NCBI GenBank assembly: GCA_032433765.1
Contig: JAVIAB010000051.1
Location: forward strand, 46,795,986 to 46,859,985
Reading direction: 5' to 3'
Origin: Megaustenia siamemsis
Taxonomy: Eukaryota; Mollusca; Gastropoda; Stylommatophora; Ariophantidae
Length of the DNA stretch: 64,000 nucleotides
Shown here: positions 1 through 10,989 of the stretch, one piece after another
Numbering within the stretch: the stretch's first letter is position 1
How the letters are laid out: each line of letters starts with the position of its first letter
Position numbers and translations under genes: made by a program
The notes under the pieces: model-generated
The model's input: only the letters and a program-made list of their open reading frames with translations
What the model was told of the DNA's origin: nothing
Database searches by the model: none

Positions 1-204
1 TGTCTAGGGAGTAGACAATTGTAACTCCTGATTGCATTATTTGGTCAAAATCAATAAGCCCAGTACTTATTCTTATTGACCTGACTGCAATGACTGAGCT
101 TATGTTGACTGAGTCTACCGTTGACTGTATAGTAACCTACTGATGACTTTAATTCATGCTGCACGCTAGCTATTGTGTTATAAAATATCACATAGTAAAA
201 AAAA

Positions 205-428
205 AGTAAAGTACCCCTGTCACGCCAAGTGGCGTATAGGGAAATATGGTGTTAGTGACCCTATATTTTACAGACCTTCAGCACATGATTTTTGGGTAAT
301 GTGGTCGGTATTACGCCCGTGCTGCTTTACTTTCCCAGAAAAAAATCCGGTACCCATTTAAGGCTGGGTGAACCCGGAAGCCGTCGGTTGGGATCGAACC
401 CTACCCCTTGTCCTTTGCAGTCCAGTTC
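205..428 (-). mobile_element. tRNA-derived SINE (SINE-1), copy 1, 5'-truncated
   Basis: The minus strand carries the SINE-1 body seen again at 2350, 25078 and 54879. It holds the tRNA B-box-like GGTTCGATCCC near 385-400, the conserved body with CACGCCACTTGGCGTGACAG-type sequence, and a 3' end of ACTTT units. The tRNA A-box part is missing because the copy stops near 428. No target-site duplication is evident, so the edges are approximate. Confidence 0.75.
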
Positions 429-867
429 TGCTCAAAGAAAATCCTTAGCATACATTTTAAGTAATGGGAGATAATAACAACATATGTATAAAAACGCAGG
501 CGTTGGTAATTAATTCCCTTGAATAATATTTCTAATGCAGTAAATTATCATTTTAACGAAGTAAAGACGGCAGTAGCTTTCACTGTAAATTGCCAGCCCA
601 GAAAGTCAAGCAAACATGCTACTGTGCATGTGCTATTCTATTCATGGAATCCGTTTCTTTGCAGCCAGGGTATCCCCACCATACCGCCCATCGCAGCATT
701 TCTAGAAACGTAAGCATACTGAATGTTCCTACGGATGTTGATTGTAGATGTATCCGCTTTTCCCACTGAGAACTCCGGATCTACCAGAACCATTTTCTAA
801 TTTTAGACTCATCAACCTCTCAATGTATACATCATTGCCTTGCTCATTCTGCTGTTCTTCTCTTTAG
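429..867. other. no gene seen; region upstream of candidate exon
   Basis: Unremarkable AT-rich sequence with only short frames. A pyrimidine-rich stretch at 843-865 ends in the AG that would be the acceptor of the exon starting at 868. No matching upstream exon was recognised. Confidence 0.5.
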
Positions 868-1067
868 GAATGAAGAACAAACTTGGCGATATCATCGTTG
901 TCCACAGTCAGGCCAGATGCAGCGCGTGTATGAGCTGCCAACGAGCTTGTCGGCTCGTTCATGACCGTGTGCGTCAGCATGGCCTGGACATTATAGCCAG
1001 GTTACCGCGCTCACTGCAGCGCCCATTCAAGAGTTGCATCCTGGGATGTACATTTGTTGATATGTAA
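868..1067 (+). CDS. candidate cysteine-rich terminal exon, unknown product
   Basis: A pyrimidine tract and AG at 866-867 precede an open frame (ATG at 870) that runs to TAA at 1065-1067. Its composition is visibly more GC-rich than the flanks. The peptide is basic and cysteine-rich: a CxxCxxC cluster, then a further Cys, then a C-terminal C-x3-C pair before the end FVDM. If it is a spliced exon, the acceptor is phase 1, which is common for exons of secreted modular proteins. I do not recognise the family and see no upstream exon. A chance open frame remains possible. A 45-bp minisatellite begins about 65 bp downstream. Confidence 0.35.
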
Positions 1068-1131
1068 ATGGATAGACAGGTATGTGTGTTTGCAGGTGAA
1101 AAACAGACGAAAAAAACGAAGGACCGGGTGC

Positions 1132-1510
1132 ACGGACAGACACACTTTGAATAAAACTAGACACAAAGATATAAGAATAGACAGACACACTTTGAACAAA
1201 ACTAGACACAAAGATATAAGAATAGACAGACACACTTTGAACAATACTAGACACAAAGATATAAGAATAGACAGACACACTTTGAACAAAACTAGACACA
1301 AAGATATAAGAATAGACAGACACACTTTGAACAAAACTAGACACAAAGATATAAGAATAGACAGACACACTTTGAACAATACTAGACACAAAGATATAAG
1401 AATAGACAGACACACTTTGAACAAAACTAGACACAAAGATATAAGAATAGACAGACACACTTTGAACAAAACTAGACACAAAGATATAAGAATAGACAGA
1501 CACACAGATA
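1132..1510. repeat. 45-bp minisatellite, about 8 copies
   Basis: Unit contains CACACTTTGAACAAAACTAG followed by ACACAAAGATATAAGAATAG, with starts at 1141, 1186 and so on every 45 bp. Units are nearly identical. The length is divisible by 3 and the unit lacks stops in several frames, so long artificial frames arise on both strands. Confidence 0.95.
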
Positions 1511-1720
1511 GGTTGGGGGGGGGGGGGGGCTGATGTCACACTTATAATCACAAATATAGACACAGATAGAAGAACAGACAGACACACTGTGAGGGATGGG
1601 GGCTGACATCACACTAATAATCACAAATATAAACACACAGATAGGAGAACAGACAGACACGCACGGAAGGGGGGGGGGGGGCTGATATCACACTAATAGT
1701 CACAAAAACAGACAAACAGA
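1511..1720. repeat. ~100-bp degenerate repeat with G-runs, 2-3 copies
   Basis: Three blocks share a G-run or G-rich stretch, GGGCTGATRTCACAC-type sequence, AATCACAAA and an ACAGACAGACAC stretch. G-runs at 1515-1530 and 1670-1682 could form G-quadruplexes or be assembly-prone. Confidence 0.75.
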
Positions 1721-2170
1721 AAAAAAAGACAGTGACCGTATGGACAGAAAAACGAACAAAGAGATATGAAAAGAAACAAGACGATTGAAAGAAAAAGCGC
1801 AAAGAGCCCGAATAACAGACACAACATTCATGTAGGACAAATAGAAATATTAACACTGACAGACTGATTTGCTAAAAGATAGACGAGTAGACAGACTAAC
1901 ACTGCTACATGTGAACAGATCGGGTAGAGAAACATCGGGTAGAGAAACAGATAGGTCGATATATGAGCAAACAGATTTGTCGACAGATTGAGAAACTGAT
2001 GGATAGACAGAATTACAGACATATACATAACGACAAGCAGAAAAGGTAGTGGACGGACAGCAGACAGACATATACATAACGACAAGCAGGAAAGGTAGTG
2101 GACGGACAGCAGACAGACATATACATAACGACAAGCAGGAAAGGTAGTGGACGGACAGCAGACAGGCAGA
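1721..2170. repeat. ACAGA-rich degenerate repeat with a 49-bp unit (3 copies)
   Basis: 1721-2018 is degenerate (ACAGACA/AGATAG)-like sequence. From 2019 to about 2166 a 49-bp unit with ACATATACATAACGACAAGC is repeated three times (starts 2019, 2068, 2117), almost without change. Confidence 0.8.
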
Positions 2171-2349
2171 ACGAAGATGCAGAAATCAACGGAACTTGAG
2201 TTGCCTCAAGGACGCAAAACGCCAGGCCGCCTTACTGTCCCAGAAAAAAATGTGGTACTCATTTCCAAAGGATCAGTGACCTCTGAAGCAATGCCGGTCC
2301 AAAAATAAATTCTCCACATCTGGGAATTAAATCTACCGACTCTTCTGAT

Positions 2350-2605
2350 ACGCCGCGATAGCTCACTTAGTGAACTGGACTACAAAGGACAAGAGGTAGG
2401 GTTCGATCTCCAACGGACGGTTTCCGATTCACCCAGCCTTTAATGGGCACCGGATTTTTTCCTGGGAAAGTAAAGTGGCACGGGCATAATACCGACCACA
2501 TTACCCCAAAAATCATGTGCCGAATGTCTGTAAAATTTATGGTCACTAACACCATATTCCCTATACACCACTTGGCGTGACGGGGGTACTTTACTTTTTA
2601 TCACT
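2350..2605 (+). mobile_element. tRNA-derived SINE (SINE-1), copy 2, monomer with TSD
   Basis: Flanked by a perfect 11-bp direct repeat ACTCTTCTGAT at 2339-2349 and 2606-2616, the signature of target-primed insertion. The 5' part has an A-box-like GATAGCTCACTTAGTGAAC and B-box GGTTCGATCTCC at tRNA spacing. The body follows, ending in CGTGACGGGGGTACTTTAC and a short simple tail. It defines the monomer form (about 256 bp). Transcription would be by RNA polymerase III and mobilisation by a LINE in trans (known for SINEs). Just upstream, 2220-2340 holds a degenerate scrap resembling the SINE body. Confidence 0.9.
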
Positions 2606-2689
2606 ACTCTTCTGATCAATGACATGTGCATTAATCACTCAGACAATGCCGGTTTGTTACGGACAGGAGGCTAGATAGGTAAGTGGAAG

Positions 2690-3085
2690 GGATTGGATGG
2701 CTGGTAGATAAACAGATGGAGGCATGGATATATGGATGAATGCTGGATAGATAAATAGATAGAAGGGTGGACATTAGGATAAATGGCTGGAAGATTAATA
2801 GATGGAGGTATGGATTTATTAATGGATGTTGGGTGGATAAATAGATGGAGCGATGGATATATTTATGGATGATGGGTAGATAAATAGATGGAAAGATGAA
2901 TATATTGATGTATGGTGAGTAGATATATAGATGGAAGTATACGATGGGAATTTGTTTGAATTGTGTGTAGTTAAATAAATGGAGGGATGAACATTTGGAT
3001 ATATGATGGATAGATGAATTGTTGAAGGGATTGATATAGACGGGTAGATGAATAAATATATAGATAGGTTTTAAGTTACTAGACT
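2690..3085. repeat. degenerate GATG/GATA-rich simple repeat
   Basis: Repeated ATGGATA/TAGATAGATGGA motifs with units of roughly 50-60 bp, decayed. No coding potential seen. Confidence 0.7.
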
Positions 3086-3185
3086 GGTTGGTAACAAGAT
3101 AATTATAGATGCTACACTTTCTTTTCTACTACAACAGCAACACATTTTCTACTGCGCTGTTTCTCTTTTAGCTTTCTATATGAAA

Positions 3186-3195
3186 TCTATCTCTC

Positions 3196-3246
<51 letters not shown>
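3186..3246. repeat. (CT)n microsatellite
   Basis: An almost pure CT run of about 60 bp with one interruption by A. Confidence 0.95.
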
Positions 3247-4929
3247 AGTAACCAAAAGAATGTGACGAATAGCTGTAAATAAGGACAAGGTGGCGTGGAT
3301 ATCAATGTGTCACTGTCAAACTTATCAAAAATAAATAAACATTTCTCCTTTACAGGAAAACAAATATTTTTATTGTAGGTCAAACGTTAAATTCCAGCTC
3401 TCTAGACTCTGCGTTGTTTAAATTGTCTACAATTTGGTTCAGATAAACGGTTCCTAACTTCTTAGAAATATTCAACCCTTTTTCTCTTCTTGAACGAAAT
3501 AATTATTCATAAAATAGTATAATTATATAGTCACACAAGGTTGAGTGGTGTGAAGTGAAAGATAAATAAACACATAAGAATTATATGCTACTGATTTATG
3601 GATTTACCTTTGATGTTCCATTGTTTCACCATCACCATCTATAGAAGCAAGCCATCGGATTGCAAGGGAAATCCTAAACCACCAATACTCTGACGTTTAC
3701 AGCTACATGAGCTGTACGCTGACGCCATTCTATCAACAAAGGCTCATAAAGTTGAAAGCATAAAGTAAGTTAATGGATTTATGCGGTGTTTGTTTCAGCC
3801 CTTAGATTTACTTCTGCAGATGGCGATACACTTGCCATTTTAACATGTTATGTTAATTGGATCAGCTTTTCTTAAAGTTCTCGAACTATCGAGATTCGTA
3901 CTTCGTTCTAAAAACGACAAGGAAAGCCTCTCTCTCTTATAAATTACAGTGCTTAGTGTGACTTTTACTACTTCTTCCATAAGTCTAAATTTCATTTGGA
4001 AGCAAATAAATATGGACACTTAACTTGACCTGAGACATTTCAATAATCAATACTAGTAATACGCCTTACAGAATAATTTGTGAGGCCAGAAAGTTAGACA
4101 GAACGTACCTGAAACCATCAGTGATTCGTACATGACAGCGCATGCAGGATAAGTAAACCAGATAAGATTGATACAACTCTGCCTTCCTTGTTGCCTCTGG
4201 TAGCAGACCAGTAATTCTGGACAAGCGTGTAGGCATCGGCAGGGGATGTAACTACCACCATACTGAAGTCTGTGCAGGGTGGTACAGATAGTGTAGTTGG
4301 TTTAAACAACGAAACAAAGCATCTACACCTACTTAAAGCTCGTTGGAAATTTGTAGAAGAGTAATTGTAGCAACAACAAAAAAATAAAAGAAACAAAGAC
4401 TCTTTGTATACAAATGATTTCCCTTTAGCCCTTTTTTCCTTAAAATCGTTATTTCTCATCCTTTTTTCTATGTGTATATATATATATATATATATACAGA
4501 TACATATAAATATAATATCTATCTTTCTATTGTCCTTACGAGCCGAAGACGACACTTTGGGCAGAACCACAATTTCAAAAACAGAAACTTTGGTGCCAAA
4601 ATGGCACATATTGCAGAGATCACTGCTTCTAAAATCTATGGTTCTGTTTTCACAACAATACTTTTTTACAATGACAGCGTGTCAAGCCATCTATCAACCT
4701 CCTTAGTCGCCTCTTACGACATGCCTGGAAGGTCAGTGTCACTATTCTTTACTTCCCCCATAATGAGGCCCCGGTAACACACGGTGTTGCGATTATAATA
4801 TATACATACATATATATAAAACACAAAACAGTTACTTATAAATGTTTTAAAATCTGACGGTTGTAATAACAATAGACTCAGGTGATAAAATCAAGGATTC
4901 TCCATAGTGCACGGTTTATCATCAGTATA
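3247..4929. other. no gene seen; short (TA)n at 4476-4496
   Basis: AT-rich with only short frames. The longest minus frame (about 4118-4609) has low-complexity segments and no recognisable domain. A segment near 4540-4600 (GCCGAAGACGACAC then GGGCAGAA) recurs in part near 42130 and 50040, suggesting an undefined dispersed repeat. Confidence 0.4.
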
Positions 4930-5125
4930 TCAGAGGAAGAGGTATATTTACAGCACTCGGAAAAAGTGACAAATAATCAACAACAGAAAAAAAAATACAA
5001 AGAACAATATATGGACCGAAGCAGGATCGAACCCGTACTCAGTGGCACAACGCCTTGCCACGAAAAGCCAAACGCTAGGGAACACTGCCACACAGCTAAC
5101 TAAATATTAGCTATCGTGGAAGTGT
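4930..5125 (-). mobile_element. second tRNA-derived SINE family (SINE-2), copy 1
   Basis: The minus strand reads a tRNA-like head with B-box CGGGTTCGATCCTGC (5021-5035 on the plus strand) and an A-box-like stretch about 45 bp upstream. A body follows containing TGTTGTTGATTATTTGTCAC and ending near CTGTAAATATACCTC. The body recurs at 5382-5475, which shows it is a dispersed unit. No TSD was found. Confidence 0.6.
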
Positions 5126-5381
5126 CTTTCACGTAGGTGTTCTCCTGACTATAGCATAAGGCTGCGATCACAGCTCGGAAGTACATTGTGTATCTGTATT
5201 TTTCCTATTAAGACAAGTATCTCCCGGATAGAGTAGGGCTGAATACTTGCGTTGCAGACAAACATTTAGGACGAAACAGCACGAATAGTAGTTTCCAGTG
5301 GTTTAGACCGGAGACAAATAATAATAAATGAATATTATTATAGAGGGAAACTTCTGAGGCGATAATCAGCGAATGAATTCA

Positions 5382-5475
5382 GAGGAAGAAGTATGTTTAC
5401 AGCACTCGGAAAAAATGACAAATAATCAACAACAGAAAAAAGAACACAAAGAACAATATATGGACCGAAGCCATT
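5382..5475 (-). mobile_element. SINE-2 partial copy lacking the tRNA head
   Basis: About 90 bp matching the body of the 4930 copy with few changes (CAGCACTCGGAAAAA, CAAATAATCAACAACAG, ACAATATATGGACCGAAGC). The sequence then jumps to TTAAATCTTAGCTAT, which in the first copy lies beyond the tRNA-like part. The copy therefore looks like a version with the promoter segment deleted. Confidence 0.6.
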
Positions 5476-6079
5476 AAATCTTAGCTATTTAAATTGGTAG
5501 ATTTCTGAACAAAATATTCCAATGGCTTAACCGTTTTGTCTTTATGAGACGTTTCCAAAGGCTTTTGCAACTTACCTGGTCGCATGTTTTCATTTATAAA
5601 GTGTAATATTGCAAATTAAACACACGGTTCCTTGTGGCCTAAAGGCGATAAGAGAAATCCGTAGCCAAGAAGCTCGAATGAGTATTGTGGATATCTTCTC
5701 TGTCGATGTAATAACAATGTAATGAGTACACTAATGTACTCAATTGTGCTTGGAATAGGGTAAGAAATAAAAACAGATGGAGGCAAATTGTACATAGTTT
5801 GTAGCTACAAGATAACAAAAATCACATTTCCTAAATAAAGCAATGTAAGATCTTCCCAAAGAGAAATGAAAAATTATGCCATTGCAAAACATGTTTATAT
5901 TTTTATTATCTATATCTTTTAAGTGCGTATTTTATCAGTGCATTTTCGATTCACAAAATATATTACCACATAAATTCTTATATTTGTATTTACACTCACA
6001 CATCAAGAGACACCATAGATCACGATCGATTCTTACAAAGCTAAGAAACTAATGTTTGTAAAAATAAATATGGATTTAT
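5476..6079. other. no gene seen
   Basis: AT-rich sequence without a credible open frame or repeat structure. Confidence 0.5.
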
Positions 6080-6412
6080 AGAACAATAGGAAGAATTGGA
6101 TGAAAAGAAAAGAAAACAAACGATAAAGTCTTTAAGTAACACTAAAAATGAAAAAAAAAACTACTAAACACAATTCAAACAAGTCAAATGAGATTTTTGG
6201 GGCATGTTAAAAGACACAGCAGCCTACTAAAAGTAATCTTGGAAGGGAAAATACAAGGTAAAAAAGACAGAAGCAGACCAAGATTAACATAACAAGTAAC
6301 AACAAAAGATGGACAAGTCAGTCTAAGGCAACCTGCAACCTTCAATGCGAGAGACAGAGTGGAAGGCGATCCATGGTAGCCAACCATCGATGCGGAGACG
6401 GAACTCAATCAT
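6080..6412 (+). pseudogene. RTE-like LINE (family A) 3' fragment
   Basis: Matches the 3' end of the better copy at 18242-20311: GGAAGAATTGGATG, AAAAGAAAACAAACGA, TTTTTGGGGCATGTTAAAAG, GGAAGGGAAAATACAAGGTA and the terminal CGATGCGGAGACGG. This is the region after the RT domain that normally encodes RFLGHVxR and GRPRLTW. Several frameshifts and in-frame stops are visible. It ends ACTCAATCATTATG instead of a clean (ATG)n tail. Dead copy. Confidence 0.85.
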
Positions 6413-6829
6413 TATGAAAGGTAAATAAACACAGCAACCGCGAAAGGACTGGCGAAAGGACTGGCAAAATTTTCGTTCTTTATAACGTACTCTTATTGGT
6501 AAACTTATTAATCTATTTTATACTCCATTGGATTAAGTCTACGACTTTGCTTATGGTAAAGAGAAATGGACTGCTAGGTTAGTCAGCTATCAGGTTGAAA
6601 AAGGGAGGAGAGGGGAGGGGGAGGTAGGTAAGAAAAGTATTGTTGCTGCAGACATCAAAGGCGGTCCGTTAACAGAGACATTTTTGAGGTCACTCAAATA
6701 CTTCTGGTGTGCGTTTCTCTTATAACAGATGCTAATATATCAATTCGCTAAGTGGTAAAGGTTGAAAGTCTAGAGTTGTATTCTGCAAATGGATGCAATC
6801 CTGTACATGATACCGTAGTTTCGTGTCAC
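6413..6829. other. no gene seen
   Basis: Includes the short direct repeat GCGAAAGGACTG (6447-6466) and a purine-rich stretch at 6598-6640 (GGGAGGAGAGGGGAGG). Nothing codes recognisably. Confidence 0.4.
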
Positions 6830-7200
6830 CTACCCCCCCCCCTTTTTTCCCTTGCCGTGGATCCTCATGTACGTCATTTTTGCTTGTGCCCCCTGAAATA
6901 TCTTGTGGCCCTCCCGTTGAGAAACACTGTTTCAGTTCATGTTCTTCTTTTACTCCTTCTTCTGCTTGATATCTTTCCTTCATTTCCTCATCAACTTTTT
7001 GTTCAATATCTCTCAAGGAAACTGTTCTATTTTTTCTTATACCCTTATGTTGCTGGCCATCCATTACAAGGTACCCAAAGTATGGTCGATGTCCAGTATC
7101 TCTGCCAAGTTTATTGACATACTCTCTCACCTTTCCTTCCGAGTCCTGATTGGCTGTTATTTTGATGGTCTTGGCTTCCCGTATGAATGGACTAGCCAGA
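6830..7200 (-). pseudogene. unidentified coding remnant ending in a hAT-like terminus
   Basis: On the minus strand, from about 7195 to 6935, there is an open stretch of roughly 85 codons that looks coding rather than random: REAKTIKITANQDSEGK, then KLGRDTGHRPYFGYLV, then EQKVDEEMKERYQAEEGVK. At about 6934 the sequence changes to CAGTGTTTCTCAAC, a motif typical of hAT-superfamily termini, followed by non-coding C/G-rich sequence. I read this as an exon or gene fragment joined to a hAT-derived MITE piece. The other hAT end was not found. The protein family is not recognised; alternating hydrophobics would allow a beta-rich domain. Confidence 0.35.
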
Positions 7201-7552
7201 ACTAGCAGGGATGCTTACAATCACAATCAGCTTTTCCTACTGGGCCTGTCTGTTGAAAAATTATAAATGCTCATTTTATTAGCAAGAATATTCTGAAATA
7301 ATTCATCAAGCATGTTGCATGAAATTATATGTCCCTACACTATTAACTTCTATTCTTAGTTTAATTTTAGAATTGTACAGGAACGATCATAGCTTTTCAC
7401 GATTTAGGAAAAAAAATCGTGCGAAAATAAAAGCACATTGTTGAATTTTTACTTCAAGGTGCATATCACATTACTGACAGCATAAGGTCATTTAATTATT
7501 TCACTACGTTTGATTTAACGTCATCTGTTGTTCTAGAAAGATAGTTAGCGCC
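7201..7552. other. no gene seen
   Basis: AT-rich unique sequence up to the 3' end of the split LINE. Confidence 0.4.
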
Positions 7553-7600
7553 ATTGAGTTATTTGCCGGTCATCATCATTACACTCCGAAGATGTCCATA
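7553..7600 (-). mobile_element. LINE I-A copy 1, 3' end (left of fold-back insertion)
   Basis: TTGAGTTATTTGCCGGTCAT followed by CATCATTACACTCCGAAGAT is the complement of the I-A 3' terminus seen at 21421 and 42784. The copy continues at 16009 after the inserted fold-back element. TGTCCATA (7593-7600) is the target site and is repeated at 16009-16016. Confidence 0.85.
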
Positions 7601-7989
7601 GCAGTATACAAGGGTCCATCTGATTCGCATTTAGGCGTAAATTAACAAAGCTATATAGTAGGCGTATTTTACGCCTAATGTACACGAGAATCAAGGGGAG
7701 TTAATCGGTCGTGCGGCGGCGTGACCCCTCGTGCGGCGGGCGCGTGGTGACCTCGCGGCGGATCGCGTGTCAGCGGGTGACCCCTTCAGATTAGCTCGAG
7801 TGGTTCGGACAGCGTGCTATCGGATCGGGGATTATTGGGACGCTATCGCGCCAGGTAGACGTTAGAAAATATTTATAGCTATGTAGTTTGGTGTCTGCTT
7901 AACGTTGTACCATAAATGAAGCATAAGGGTAAAACCGTTAGAGATTACAGGTTAGTCTAATCTGGTAGTGTAAATATGTTCCTCGGTGT

Positions 7990-8274
7990 TAGTGGTTCGC
8001 TATCTCTCTCTCTCTCTCTCTCTCTACTATTCCAGCCTAGATTTCACTCCATTGAAACACTTACTCATTCTCTCCATTTATCCCTATCATCGCGCCTTCC
8101 TTTTCTCTCTCGCTTTCTCCCCTATCCTCTCTTAGACTTCTAACCTATCAGTCCACCCTCCGCCTCTCCCTTTAGCTCCCCCGCCCTCCCTCATATTTTT
8201 AGCATCCCTCCTATTGTAACACTTGATTATTCTCACCATTAATACATAGCATCTCGCCTTCTTTCTCATATGCT

Positions 8275-8306
<32 letters not shown>

Positions 8307-8397
8307 AGCTAGAGATTACTGGTTAGTCTAAGCTGGTAGTGTAAATATGTTCCTCGGTGTTAGTGGTTCGCTATCTCTCTCTCTCTCACGCCCTCTT

Positions 8398-8434
<37 letters not shown>

Positions 8435-8695
8435 ACTATTCCAGCCTAGATTTCGCTCCATTGAAACACTTACTCATTCTCTCCCTTTATCCCTAGCATC
8501 GCGCCTTCCTTCTCTCTCTCTCTCTCTCGCTCGCTTTCTCTCCTATCCTCTCTTAGACTTCTAACCTATCAGTCCACCCTCCGCCTCTCCCTTTAGCTCC
8601 CCAACCCTCCCTCATATTTTTAGCGTCCCGCCTATTGTAACACTTGATTATTCTCACCATTAATACATAGCATCTCGCCTTCTTTCTCATACGCT

Positions 8696-8727
<32 letters not shown>

Positions 8728-8773
8728 GCTCTTCTAACCCCTACTAGACTTCTCTCCTGCCATTCCACCTTTC

Positions 8774-8818
<45 letters not shown>

Positions 8819-8820
8819 AC
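7990..8820. repeat. CT-rich tracts and duplicated block in left fold-back arm
   Basis: (CT)n tracts lie at about 8002-8025, 8275-8307, 8375-8432, 8507-8530, 8698-8727 and 8778-8817. A block of about 360 bp (GGTTAGTCTAAKCTGGTAGT to TTCTAACCTATCAG) occurs twice (about 7960-8310 and 8320-8730). The right arm mirrors this as GA tracts at 14788-15605. Confidence 0.85.
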
Positions 8821-9636
8821 CTCGTCTAGCGTTCCGCCTTCATTCGTATTTTTACCTTACCACCAGTGTAACACATTAATAACATTGAATATCAATTACA
8901 AAAAGACTTGAAATATCTACTTTTAAAGAACCAGTAAGATAAACATATGAAAAACGAAGGAATAATACACTCGACAAGGCTTAACAGACGTACTTTATAC
9001 ACATCACCATTAATACAACTGAAATTCCTTTAATGATAACCTATCACATCGTTATGAGCTAAGAGAAAAACAGAAAAAAAAATTCAACTTACACCGTAAA
9101 ATATTCCACTACAACACAGACCGCTAGACTGAACAGTACTACGAAAATAAACGTCCGTGAATCAAGCGCGCTTATAACACGAAGTCTCACATCCCACTAG
9201 TTTAAATATAATCTGGCAAATAAAATTTGGACGATACTATTCCACCCTCGACTAATATCTAAGTTAACCAATCAGAGAAGAAGATTTCTATCGGACACCC
9301 ATCAACGAAATGACTGACCTCTGGATTAACTAATCGGAGAAGAGGATTACTGTTATCGTGATAACTGACCTCATTTTCAACTTGAAGTGCTGTCGAGTCT
9401 GATGCATGGGTTACTTTAAATCGATTCGGCCCCTGATACAATCCACCTAGCGGGTCAATGGTGGGGGAAATAATACAAGTGGCGGGTTACTTGAACGCGT
9501 TTTGACCCCTGCTGCAATACCAGGAGTTCCATGACAGTTATAAATAGTTGGATACAACAAGCAGGAAGTTATATTAAGGACAGAAATCTAGCAGGCAATG
9601 GCAGAAACCTAAGAGGCAAGGACAGAAAACTAGGGG

Positions 9637-10568
9637 GTCGTGGTTCGTGGTTCGGTAAGTCCGTGGTTCGTTAAGTCCGTGGTTCGTGGGGTTGTGGTTC
9701 GTGGTTCGTTAGTTGATGGTTCGTTAAGTCCGTGGTTCGTGGGGTGTGGTTCGTGATTCGTTAGTTGATGGTTCGTTAAGTCCATGGTTCGTAGGGGTTG
9801 TGGTTCGCGGTTCGTGAGTTGATGGTTCGTTAAGTTCGTGGTTTGTTAAGTTCGTTGTTCGTGAGTTTGTGGTTCGTTAGTTGATGGTTCGTTAAGTCCG
9901 TGGTTCGTGGGGTTGTGGTTCGTGGTTCGTTAGTTGATGGTTCGTTAAGTCCATGGTTCGTAGGGGTTGTGGTTCGCGGTTCGTGAGTTGAGGGTTCGTT
10001 AAGTCCGTGGTTCGTGGGGTTGTGGTTCGTGGTTCGTTAGTTGATGGTTCGTTAAGTCCGTGGTTCGTGGGGTTGTATTTCGTGGTTAGTTAGTTGATGG
10101 TTCGTTAAGTCCGTGGTTCGTAGGGGTTGTGGTTCGCGGTTCGTGAGTTGAGGGTTCGTTAAGTCCGTGGTTCGTGGGGTTGTGGTTCGTGGTTCGTTAG
10201 TTGATGGTTCGTTAAGTCCATGGTTCGTGGGGTTGTGGTTCGTGGTTCGTTAGTTGATGGTTCGTTAAGTCCGTGGTTCGTGGGGTTGTGGTTCGTGGTT
10301 CGTTAGTTGATGGTTCGTTAAGTCCGTGGTTCGTAGGGGTTGTGGTTCGCGGTTCGTGAGTTGAGGGTTCGTTAAGTCCGTGGTTCGTGGGGTTGTGGTT
10401 CATGGTTCGTTAGTTGATGGTTCGTTAAGTCCATGGTTCGTGGGGTTGTTGTTCGCGGTTCGTGAGTTGAGGGTTCGGTAAGTCCGTGGTTCGTGGTTTG
10501 TTAAGTTCGTTGTTCGTGAGTTTGTGGTTTATTAAGTTTGTAGTTTGTTAAGTGCGTGGTTCGAGAGG
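9637..10568. repeat. GGTTCGT-based tandem array, left arm
   Basis: Units of about 53-60 bp built on GGTTCGTTAAGTCCGTGGTT, CGTGGGGTTGTGG and GTTAGTTGATGG. Variants recur in blocks (GTTGTGGTTCGCGGTTCGTG with GAGTTGAGGG), a sign of multi-unit duplication. Mirrored by 13253-13968 in the right arm, which is about 215 bp shorter. Confidence 0.9.
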
Positions 10569-10757
10569 TCGTGGGCAAGGGCAGAAACCTAAGAGGCAAG
10601 GGCAGAAACCTAGGAGGCAAGGTCAGAAACCTAGGAGGCAAGGGTAGAAACCTAGGAGGCAAGGGCAGAAGGGCAGAAACCTAGGAGGCAAGGTCAGAAA
10701 CCTAGGAGGCAAGGGCAGAAACCTAGGAGGCAAGGGCAGAAACCTAGGAAGCAAAGG
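10569..10757. repeat. 21-bp tandem array, left arm
   Basis: About 8 copies of AGGAGGCAAGGGCAGAAACC-type units, one interrupted by an extra AGGGCAGA. Mirrored at about 13065-13252. Confidence 0.9.
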
Positions 10758-10952
10758 CTGAAAAACACTCGTACTGACTAAGGCTTCCAAGGTGTATTTG
10801 ATTGTCGCCCTATTTTTGTCTGTATAACCTAATATATCACTTTCATTTAATCTATCGATAAACGTTTCAAAGTCATTTCTGTTGTTAACTAACAAGGGTT
10901 TGTCTAATCCTGTCGCGTTATTTGAACTTGTGTGTGAAAGTAACGCAGCCAA
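10758..10952 (-). other. coding-like segment in left fold-back arm
   Basis: The minus strand has an open frame of about 65 codons, MAALLSHTSSNNATG then NNRNDFETFIDRLNESD then GYTDKNRATIKYTLEALV, before it runs into the 21-bp array. Composition and codon pattern differ from the surrounding satellites. The right-arm copy (12887-13080, plus strand) is the same except for an in-frame 15-bp loss removing LEALV. This could be a captured host or element gene fragment. No family recognised. Confidence 0.4.
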
Positions 10953-10989
10953 ATAGAACTGACCTCTGAGGCAATACCGGATGTGTTAC

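Noticed and set aside
1011..1587. Repetitive proteins of 159-186 residues on both strands
   Set aside because: 45-bp repeat unit divisible by 3 and free of stops in several frames. No start context or flanking signals.
9259..9441. 60-residue frame present in both fold-back arms (also 14162-14344) as a gene
   Set aside because: It is duplicated because the arms are, contains an internal direct repeat (GAGGTCAGT with GATTRGTTAA), and shows no domain or codon signal.
10212..10403. Asn/His/Pro repeat protein in the GGTTCGT array (also 13421-13612)
   Set aside because: Tandem array with no unit-independent coding signal.
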